Shown in pieces: positions 9,330 to 18,622 of a DNA stretch of 33,958 bases. Made by a program: the position numbers and the translations under genes. The notes under the pieces were generated by a model. It was not told where the DNA came from, did no database searches, and worked only from the letters and a program-made list of their open reading frames with translations. The stretch spans positions 167 to 34,124 of the forward strand of contig LWCA01000285.1 in assembly GCA_001642005.1 (NCBI GenBank). Reading direction: 5' to 3'. The DNA comes from Intoshia linei (Eukaryota; Orthonectida; Rhopaluridae). How positions within the stretch are numbered: the stretch's first letter is position 1; each line of letters begins with the position of its first letter.

Positions 9330-12300
9330 CTATTTAGAGTGTGATTTATTTAAACGACTATGGTGGTAACATACTATTTCAGTTCCCAAATTAATAATGC
9401 CTAATAGCACTTTTCCGAGGCAATTTAAATCATATAACCTTTTCTCTTCAAATCTAAATATACAATTTATTATTTGAAAACTTTATCAATGATTCACAAT
9501 TAATTAAATTAAAAAATAAAGAGTCGTAAAATTTAGAAAACCACAATTTCTAATATAGTATTGCGCGGGTAATGTTTATATCTATGTTTTATTTTCAGAA
9601 ATAGAACCTTCAAAATAAAAACCCCATAATTTTATTTTATTATAATCAAATCAACTCAAAAAATTATTAGATTATGAGAAATTTCGTTTCTAGATTACCA
9701 GTGGCGACTCTGGCTAATCGAGATCACTCGGGCTAATATTTCTATGACAACCATAATTTTTCCCCCCAAGCTGAAGAAGTTTAAAATTAACGTAACTAAG
9801 ATATAAATGATTTCTCACAAAATTTTAGATGTAACCGTTATATAAATTGAAACTATAGATTTATTTACTAGGCAAATTTAAATATGCCAGTTATATGTAT
9901 TTAAATTTTAAATTGATTTAAACATTTATGCAAATATTTCGCTTACAAGTGATTGTCAAGTGAATAATTTTTTCTGAATTTCACTCTGAATATATAATGT
10001 ACTGTTTAAGTTGTAAATTGTGTTCATATTTACAAATTATTAATTAAATTAATTTAACAATTATTAAAAAATTTAACACTCGAAAATATTAAATATTTTA
10101 TTTTTTTTATAAAACTATCAACTCAGGCTTTGGCCGAATAGTTCAAGTTGGATAGTCGCCACTGATTATTACATTATACTTGTGAATCAATTTTTTTAAC
10201 TAGGTTAATATTTAACCTTCCCAAATAGAATTATTGAAATTAACAATATATTTTTTTACATTTGTTTTTTATTTTTTTTCGTCACATTCGTATTTCCTGT
10301 TTCATTTATCAAATCATTCAATATATCATAATCACATATTTTGAGCTTTACCTAATATTAAACTACAGTAACCTTTGTGTGGCGCACTATCAAAAGATCC
10401 TAAAAATAAACTTCGTAACTAAACTAAATATACTAAATTAAATTGGATAAAAAAATATTCTCTGGTGTGAACACCATAGAATATTTCTAATCTTTTTGTA
10501 ATATGGTTTGTAGGTATAATATGGTATCTTAATATTTCAGTTTTAACTTAGGTCTGTAGTCTAAATTAAATGAACTAGTTAATGAATTATGTAATTAAAA
10601 CGAAAACAAAATAAATACGATCTTTTGAATGGACACGCCTTTGTGTATATATTAGTATAGTATAATATTATAGAATTTACCAATACTTAAGGAAAAAAAT
10701 CTACTTTTACCAAATCATTCGGATACTAATATTTAGTTTATAAAATGTAATTAAATTATTTTATTTAAATTGAATATCAAGTTTATTTACATGTAATGCC
10801 AATGTTATAAAAATATAAAGTTGCCAGATTTTATTTATTTAAAATCGATCATTTTGAAATTTTTGTTTTCGATGTGTACAGTAGGGCTGTTCGTTTTTTC
10901 CAAAAATTGATTTTTGTTGAAAATACCCTATATCATGCTGAAGAGGGTACTTAAAAACCCCTAAAAATTTTGAAAAAAATTTACCATAAAAACATAAAGC
11001 GGTTTTCCTTTTTAAGGTTTTAGCGCGCTTTTTCCCCTTTTTCTTAATTGGTGCCAATGATTTTATTTTAAACATGGATACGATTAATGTACGACCCACT
11101 AAGACATACCAAATTTGAAGTGAAAAAATAAAATATTTAACCTCACAGGGCGTTTTTTCCATAAAAAGGGGTTTTTGTAATGTTGGTCAAATATAAAAAT
11201 TCCAAAATTTATAATTATCAAAAACTTATTTTAACTGTCAAAATTTGAGTGTGTCATTATGAAATTCAGTTATTTACGTTTTAAATACATTTTAATAAAA
11301 AAAAGTAATATGAACTCTCTAGAAGCCGAGCTAAAAAATTGAACTGTGCTTATTTTAATCGATTAATGTTTATAAGAATTGTATGACGATACGTAAAATG
11401 TGATGCAGATTCGTGACAGGTGAGTGTAGTTTTTTTTGTATTATTAGTTTCTGCGTTTTAATTAATTAAAATCAGAAAAAATAACGAAAATACTTTATCT
11501 TCAAAAAATAATAATTAATCATAGAAACAATTATTATTGGTGTTGAAATTTAAAGTAATTTATGATTGAAACGAATAATTCTGTCATTATAAAAGTGAAA
11601 TTTTAGTTTATTAATTAAGCAATAATTATTTAATCTTTAACAACCTCTTAATGTTCACTATAATAATCTGACCAAATGATCAAGCATTCATTTAATGTTG
11701 TTTCTCTCAATTTTAAGTTATTGAAGAATTATAAATCTTATATTTGTTTATTCATCAACTTGTTAAAAGTACTAATCGTGTAATTTTAACAATTATCTTG
11801 TTTTATTTAGTTTTTCCATTTATATTTGTCATTGATTTTCGTTAATTATATTAATCATTTTATTTCAGTAATATGGAAGTGAGGCTCAATATGCATGCCG
11901 ACTGATAATATGTAAAATTATGTTGATTAAATTTCAATATGAAACTAAAATTTTTTAACTGTAAAAAATAATCTAAAATTTAGATTCTAAATGTATAATA
12001 TATGTAACCAAATGAATTATAATATTACGCTAGTTATCGACTAAATTTTTAAAAATAAACATCGCCTATTATATAGTATTTTAAAGTTATTAATTGACTT
12101 CCGCTTAATGTTTTTTGATAATTGAGAATTTTTAATAACGGTATATTATTTTTCACATATCAAAGCATACTCTCTGCTCATGTGCTAATTTTTTTTTTGA
12201 ACAGCCCTAGTGTACAGTTGTTTAGCGTTGAGGTTAAAAATGGAGGTGATAAAGCGTTAAAATCACAAAATAAATAAAAATTGTTAACGTAAAACTGAAA

Positions 12301-14656
12301 ATTTAATTTAATTTTTAGTTAAATTGATCAAAATATAAATGTTTCCATTATTAAATTATTCAAAAATAGATACATAAATGTATAATGAAATTTTAAAAAT
12401 ATTTATAATTTATAAATCATAAAGGGTGAGTCATAGGATGAGACGAACTGCTACTCCAAAATAATTTATGGCACCCCTAGGGGGTACCAGTACCCCCATT
12501 TGAGAACTGCTGTATTAGACTAATAATTAGTGTAAGAGTAATAATTAGTCCGATATTTATTAATTATAATTAAATCGTAAAATTCAAATTGAATTGTGGA
12601 CGTGTGGCGAGAATCTAAAAGTTGATTTAGATAGTGTGGCTATAAATACGTATTTTCTACGTATAAAATACGGCCACACTAATTTAGACTAAAAGTGATA
12701 TAAATATTACCTTATTATTATTAAATATAATAATATTTTTGAATGTGATGTTATCATGTGTAACGTTTTCATTGTGCAAATAATTGACGGCATCAATCAA
12801 TTCATCGCACATGCGATAAACTGTGGTAAGATTAAAGTTTTTACAATTAAAAAAATATAATTTTATATTGTGGTAGCCCAGTTCATATATCTAAAAAAAT
12901 ATTAAAGTTAATCACTATTACAGTCAGATTTAAGTTTTCTGAATATCCCATAATTCGAACATTGACTGTCTCAACACATTTCGAAATATTTTTATAATAG
13001 CATCATAGAAAAATCCTATTTCAATTTGAACATTGTACGGAAAATATTTTAAATGCCAAGACAATTCAATTATATTATCATTTGATAGCGTGATTTTTCA
13101 TTTTTTATATTGTAAGTATGAACAATAAACGAAAAAAAGTAGACTTAAATTTAAGGGAAAAAAGAGATGTCATTTGTGTCTAAGATCAGAATCCACATTA
13201 TTCACAATGTGACCGGGCAATTCAATTTCTAAATGGATATGGAAATAAATACTTAAATTTCCAAAAAAACTACTAAAATTTATACTTTAATGTATACTAT
13301 GTTAATAAATATTTAAAAGCATGCATATTAAATTAAAATTATATTATATATATGTATATATCATCTGACACACACAAAAAAAAGTTCTCCATTTTTATAT
13401 AAGATTTATTAATGATTTATCTGAATTGTGTTCAAAATTGCAAACTGAACTTTTTTTAAAAATTATCCCGACTGTTCAGATTACGCAGATCTGACAGTAT
13501 ACTGTTACCAAATGTCAATAATATTATTATTGTATTATAATATACATGTATTATGTATATACTATAGTAGTATAATTGAAAATTTTGACTCTTTCATGCC
13601 TATTTAATTTAAGGCGATTTTAAAAAAATTGTTCATAAAAAATGTATTATATTCATTTGTGTGTTATGAACTAATATGATGAAGTTATATACTTTGTACA
13701 AACAATATCTAGCCATCTCAAGGGCGTTCGTGGACTTTATTTATTTTAACAAAAAATTAAATTTAATATAAAATATTACATACTCATCTCACCAATTGTC
13801 AACGTTGTTACTGTTGAAATTACCGATCCCTGGTAAAAAAAGTTTGGGAACCTCTGTTCTAAAGGGTTGGTAAAAGTGAATTAAATATAATTTTTGAGTA
13901 AAATTGTATTTGTTTACTTCTTCAAGCTAAGCTACTATTTCTACAAATTACATAATTGTCAAGCTAGTATCTGTATAAAAGTGTATATCGCTGTTTCTAT
14001 ATAACATTAAATAAACCAAATCGATATATTTCATGAACCGAACCATGATCCCTTGTAACATGATTATTCCATTGTGTTGAATACTGATTCTTTTACTCAA
14101 TAATTTCCCAGTTTTATTTTTTCTCAAATAGTCCATATTAAACCTACCGTACACTCGTTTAACATACACCAACCTCTAAATTACAGTAAAGTAAAAAGTT
14201 ATTGTCAAATTATTATTTTAACATACTCATTTCCAAAATGTGACATTCATGACTGAATATTCGAAACTATTTTCACTATTACAAAATAAATTAAATCTAT
14301 AAAGAGAACATAAAGTGATACATAAAATAATGAAAATAGGGGCAACAATAATTTACGATGTCCCTGTAAAAAATTAAAATTAATTTTTACAATTTGTCAT
14401 CGATTAAGTAAAAGGAGTTATTACTTTCTGAGGAGGTTCAGCTTTATTATTCATGAATCATGAATGTACTCTACATGTTCAAATTTGGAAAAGAATGTAC
14501 TAATTTGTAATATGGACATACCTTTGTATCTATACATGCTGTATAATACGACATGTAGAAACTTTCTTTTATAGTTTGAATAATTCTGTAATCATCTTGT
14601 TTAATTAAAAATTTTGCCAGTTTCGCGTTGGAGGAAAAATTTAACAGATTCAGCAT
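9330..14656 (-). CDS. Divergent protein-kinase-like gene (pseudokinase), 5 exons found
   Basis: Exons on the minus strand: 14656-14522, 14175-14017, 12890-12711, 10351-10260 and 9453-9375; phases match at all four junctions. They spell a kinase fold in order: start and beta1-beta2 (YRIIQTIKESFY), beta3 VYVKRV with K51, a hinge-like YIDLIYELG, helix E (RMCDELIDAVNYLHNEN), catalytic loop VTHDNITFKN (143-150), DFG position LKICDYDI (D165) and helix F YDLNCLGKVLLGI (D197). HRD reads HDN, so the catalytic Asp is Asn; the loop Lys is Thr, DFG is DYD, and no clear alpha-C Glu is seen. It is probably not an active kinase. The C-lobe after helix F is not found; the last exon either ends at a GTATGT donor or reads on to TAG at 9332-9330. 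The gene 8267-6838 may continue it. Confidence 0.7.
9699..10164. mobile_element. Non-autonomous hAT-like element, 466 bp
   Basis: The ends are perfect 11-bp inverted repeats, CAGTGGCGACT at 9699-9709 and its complement at 10154-10164. Flanking octamers TAGATTAC and ATTATTAC agree at 6 of 8 positions, as expected for an old 8-bp hAT target duplication. No coding sequence. It lies in the pseudokinase intron 9454-10259. Confidence 0.65.
10375..10556 (-). repeat. Family 2 MITE, truncated inverted copy
   Basis: Reverse complement of the family 2 copies at 18750-19074 and 33362-33645. It begins GGCGCACTATCAAAAGATC and includes the TCTGGTGTGAACACCATAG core with its TGGTGT/ACACCA hairpin, then breaks off near 10556. 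It lies in the long pseudokinase intron 10352-12710. Confidence 0.75.
10882..12209. mobile_element. Complete hAT element, non-autonomous, 1328 bp
   Basis: Terminal inverted repeats TAGGGCTGTTC (10882-10892) and GAACAGCCCTA (12199-12209) are perfect over 11 bp. They are flanked by a perfect 8-bp target duplication GTGTACAG at 10874-10881 and 12210-12217. End sequence and duplication length fit the hAT superfamily. No transposase motif is visible inside, so it would need a transposase in trans. It sits in the pseudokinase intron between the catalytic-loop and DFG exons. Confidence 0.9.
12471..12512 (-). mobile_element. hAT-type terminal segment (solo end)
   Basis: Read on the minus strand it starts CAGCAGTTCTCAAATGGGGG, a form common at hAT ends, with the inner inverted pair GGGGGTAC/GTACCCCC at 12480-12497. 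No matching second end was found. Confidence 0.45.
12615..12695. repeat. Imperfect palindrome around TACGTATTTTCTACGTA
   Basis: Arms with GTGTGGCTATA on the left and TACGGCCACAC on the right surround the 17-mer at 12647-12663. It lies 15 bases downstream of the catalytic-loop exon's splice donor on the minus strand. The same 17-mer recurs at 15197-15213. Confidence 0.55.
13822..13856 (-). mobile_element. hAT 5'-end fragment
   Basis: On the minus strand it reads CAGAGGTTCCCAAACTTTTT then ACCAGGGATCGG, a typical hAT terminal sequence of the type next to ZBED5-like transposases. The partner end is not recognisable. It lies in the pseudokinase intron 12891-14016. Confidence 0.6.
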
Positions 14657-15949
14657 GTTGAGTTTTCACTGATATAAGCTATATTTAGAATATATTTACA
14701 TAGAAAAATCTTTATTGGATTAAATGTCAACATTTCAACTGTACACTTCGAAAATACAGATTTCAAAATAATCATTTTTTAAGCGAAGAATTTAATTTTA
14801 TATCTGACAACTTTTGTCAGAACCCTCAATATCGCGATTATATTTCAATTTTATAACAAACTTATAAGAAAATTTCTCATTACCGCCACAATTAATTATA
14901 TCTTTTATTTAAAGTCGTAAATATTTTAATTTAAACTGTTTTTATAGAAATTATTAATCTAATTTTAATTTTAACCTACTAAACCTTAACAAGTTTACAA
15001 ATAAATACATTAAAAAAAGCGTTTTTTGGATGAATGAACTTCATCTTATCATTATTTACTATATAATTGCTTATTGATACATAGTAATCCTATCCATGAG
15101 CTATTCGTCACAACATTATACTCTTAATAACGCTAGATCCTCCATACCGCCATAAATATCGAAAAACCAAAATGGAGGTATTGAGACGTCTGACTGTACG
15201 TATTTTCTACGTATCAAAATGTCCACAGTACTGTTAATTAATTATTTACTTACTAATACTGTTAATTATACAGTAATTATACGTTACTGAAACCATTATC
15301 CTTCACTTACATGTATATATTGAATCTCTGCGTGTGTGCTAAAGTTTATTTAAAAAATTAGCATTCATCAAATATCAAAAACCCAATTTCTAATATTTTT
15401 TTTTGAGAGTAATACGGTACCACAAATTTGTTTTTCTGAAATTGAATTTTTCAGGGTCAAAAATCCAATTTACATTTTTTTTAAAAATAAAATTAGTCCT
15501 AAAATATAAACAAACATTGTGAACATTGTGCAGTGTTATATAGCTAGCCACCTCTCAAAGCCTCTTGATTAAAATTTAAAATTTAACACAAACATTTTAT
15601 CTACGATTTCACTAAGTTATTTTCTTTACGAGTTAAAATTTTATATTCTTTACTTTGCGCAAGACGAGTTGATTAATTTACAAGAGTCCTTTGCGACATT
15701 GACATAAAAATGATGTTTTAATGTTCGTATTTTTAAATGTTATAGTTTCGTATTTTTTATATTTCAATGACGAATCGTATTATTTATTTTTAATTAATTA
15801 CTTAATTAATTGTAATTTTAATTTTAATTAATCAAAATTATACTAAACTCGAATAAAACATTAATTAATAAGGATAAAATTTATTTATATACAATTTTCA
15901 TTCATATAATTTTGTAGTTTAATATGAACTGATGTTTAATAAATATTAA

Positions 15950-16029
15950 GTGGCAAATCGTTTGACGCAAAAATGCGTCATTTAGTTTCAATGCATAAAA
16001 TAGAAATGACGCATTAATGCGTCAATGGG
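15950..16029. mobile_element. piggyBac-like MITE, 80 bp, TTAA-flanked
   Basis: TTAA lies at 15946-15949 and 16030-16033. Inner arms TTTGACGCAAAAATGCGTCA and TGACGCATTAATGCGTCAA are inverted, and each is itself nearly palindromic. The right end reads TTAACCCATTGACGC inward, as in piggyBac-type CCC termini. The left terminus has decayed. Confidence 0.6.
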
Positions 16030-16078
16030 TTAACTAAAATAAAGTCAACGAGAAAATTCTTGACGAATATAGTAAATC

Positions 16079-16172
16079 CTAACTTATATAATATGCTACG
16101 CGATTTTAGTCTGTGTTACGCTTTATTTAAATAACTACCAGTCTTAGAATTTTTTAAAGATCACTAGGTGTT
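16079..16172 (-). repeat. Family 1 repeat, 3'-end fragment
   Basis: Matches the start of the inverted copy at 19376-19470 (CTTATATAA, TGCTACGCGATTTT, TTTATTTAAATAACTACCAG, TTTTTAAAGA). Confidence 0.65.
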
Positions 16173-16369
16173 GTTTGTACGTAGTACATAACAGTCAAGC
16201 TAGTCTATTTATATAACAAGTATGCATTTTAAAAAAATTCATTTATATTTGAAATAAACTAATTTTTCATAATATATTCAATTCAATTATTTAACTAGTT
16301 AAATAATAAAATATTATTTTACGCGCAATCATATATCCCTTAAGTGATTCTCCAATTAATGCATTTATT

Positions 16370-16583
16370 TAGTGCGACCAGAAGTACGACTTTTTAGATA
16401 AAGTACTACTTTTGGCACTGTTCCAAAGTCGTACTTTCGACGTACTTTTCAAAACTAAATAAACTTATAAATTGAAATTTAACTTAAATGTTCATTTTTA
16501 TATTGAAAAATTAATCAAAAATATATTTTGTTTTTAAGCAATAAAAGTACTACTTTTAGTACGACAAAAATATGGTCAGCCTA
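16370..16583. mobile_element. hAT-like MITE, 214 bp
   Basis: Ends TAGTGCGACCA and TGGTCAGCCTA are imperfect inverted repeats, followed inward by repeated GTACGACTTTT and AAAGTACTACTTTT motifs in inverted order. A perfect 7-bp direct repeat ATTTATT lies at 16363-16369 and 16584-16590. No coding capacity. Confidence 0.6.
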
Positions 16584-17532
16584 ATTTATTATTGAAATAA
16601 ATAGTTGTCATAATTATAAATATTATATGCTGTAAAAATAAACTGCTTTACAGTAAAGATAATAATTGAGTAAAGTTATCTTTAGTGTACGCTAAGTTAG
16701 CGTCGCTAACATATAAAATAATTTTTGTAAATATTAAATTTGAAAAAATGAGGCCACAATTTTCGGGTACGTTAAATTCGGCACTGCTGAGAGTATTAGA
16801 TTTTTTCATTTTTCAAAAGAGGGGATTGTGAATATGAGATACAATTTTCAGGTTGTAATTTATGATAATGCTCAGACTAAAAATTTAACACTGCTAATTT
16901 AAGAACAGATCCACAATATTTACTGTAAATTTTCATTAATTACTTTTAGACATATAGATAGACTCAAGAAGATGGTGAGTAACTTTTACTCCATGTATGT
17001 AAGTATGATAATAATATTATTATTAATATCAAAAATATTTTGTTATAAACTAATGAATTTACTCAGCAATTACATTTGTTCAGTAAATTGAACTCGCGTT
17101 AAATCAAATTCAGTTAGAACTAATGCATTTTATTTCATTAAAAACAATATTAAATTACCGGAAATTTCACTAAAAATGTATATTGTCGTAGAGTATCACT
17201 GTACAAAGTAGTTTATTAAATAAACCACTTTCGATTTAATGATAGTTTAATGATTAGTAAATATATTTATTAAATTTATTAACATAATTTGTAAATACAT
17301 TAGAAAAAACGTATATTTCATAAATTTGTTGGAAAGTGAACAATGGGCTAAATTAGAGACTAAATTTAAAGATTAAACAATTAAAATCGATATTTATATT
17401 TACTGATCCATAGAAAGAGAATCGATACATTTTAAAATATAATATTTAGTTAAAATAATTTATATACATAAAAAATAACATTTACATATCAATTTTTTAA
17501 TACAAAATTTAATGTTTACATTTTGAATCTAA

Positions 17533-18622
17533 ATGGGTAACGTATGTACTTCCGTAGAAATAGATGAAACTGAAGAAAAAAGACTGGAAAATGTTTTAAT
17601 TCAAGAAGCACGACACAAATACAACATAAATATTAGGTTTAATTGTTATATTCTATACATATAGAATATCTATATTACGGTATCACATTTTTTATTTAAT
17701 ATGCGATTAAAGTAAAACATGTTAATTTATACTGTGCGAATATTAGTACAAAACAAAAACCCTTAATAATGTATATATCAGATAATCCCACCACTTTAAT
17801 ATATAACATGATAGAAAAATTAATGTTGTCCCACTTGGCCTTGTGATTAGAATCTTGTCCACCACCGTGGTTGTTTGAACACATGTACTTTATAAATTAC
17901 ATGCACTGACAACCAGTGCCATGGAGAGCTAGCTGTAGGCCCCTATAAAACTTTTATATTAAAATTGGGATATTAAAATTGAAATTGTCTAGTATATAAT
18001 ATATTTATAGACTCTATACATTGTTTAATCGATCGTTTATTGTCTAAAAATTAAAAATAATAATTTTAAATCGCATGGGTCATTATAATTTTGAAATACT
18101 TAAAAAATTTTCTAACGTTACATTAGTGTGAACACTCTCGCACTCATGAACTGCATATACAGTTTGGAATGCAAATCCAAATCATTTGATTTAAAAAATT
18201 TACGAAAGTACTTTATTTATAAGAGATAAACAGTGCTTTTGGAGTAGTTGATTATGATAAATTTTAAAAATTCTACTCGTAAAAGATATTAACATTAATT
18301 TAATTTTTTAGTGCTTATAATGATGGAATTGATTTACACGTTATTGAAATATTAAATAAAAACGAAAAATTCCATTTTAAGGATATTGATTTTAATAAAA
18401 TTGTTAATAATGTACAAAAAAGTAATGATTATGTGGATTCAGCATTGAAATTTACATATATGAATATTATAATTGGTTATTCAGGCAAAGACATGACATT
18501 CGAGATTAATCTATTCAAAAATTGTAAAATATTTTACATTCATTTATTTATGGTACAATTCTTATTTACAGTGGTACACTTTAAAAAATTAAGAGACCAT
18601 AAAAAAATATATTCAGTTCGCG
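17533..18622 (+). CDS. NWD-like gene, exons 1-3 (N-terminus)
   Basis: Exon 1 (17533-17636) starts MGNVCTSVEIDETEEK and ends in phase 2. Exon 2 (18312-18523) carries the DUF4062-like GYSGKDMTFE. A 48-nt intron (18524-18571, GTAAAA to TTACAG) leads to exon 3 (18572-18622), encoding LVHFKKLRDHKKIYSVRG. That segment aligns with the 'VxPxLREFC' helix after the DM..E motif in NWD proteins, which supports the short intron over reading straight through to 18669. Confidence 0.7.

Larger units (their letters stand above)
14657..17532. other. Divergent intergenic region with MITEs, no gene
   Basis: 2.9 kb between the starts of the minus-strand pseudokinase gene and the plus-strand NWD-like gene, so it should hold both promoters. 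I see no coding chain. It contains the repeated 17-mer (15197-15213), a piggyBac-like MITE (15950-16029), a family 1 fragment (16079-16172), a hAT-like MITE (16370-16583) and the perfect 15-base palindrome GTTAGCGTCGCTAAC (16697-16711). A strong donor (ATGGTGAGT, GT at 16976) after TTTTAG could mark a 5'UTR exon (16951-16975). Confidence 0.45.

Noticed and set aside
10839-11162. 107-codon minus-strand frame
   Set aside because: It spans the border of the hAT element and its target site, so it cannot be an ancestral gene, and it shows no motif.
12199-12245. Possible second end for the solo hAT terminus at 12512
   Set aside because: CAG at 12215 belongs to the target duplication of the 10882-12209 element, and the following bases do not match the 12512 terminus.
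16951-16975. Mini-exon between TTTTAG and ATGGTGAGT
   Set aside because: The donor is strong, but the exon is 25 nt and joins no coding frame; it could be a 5'UTR exon but cannot be supported from sequence.
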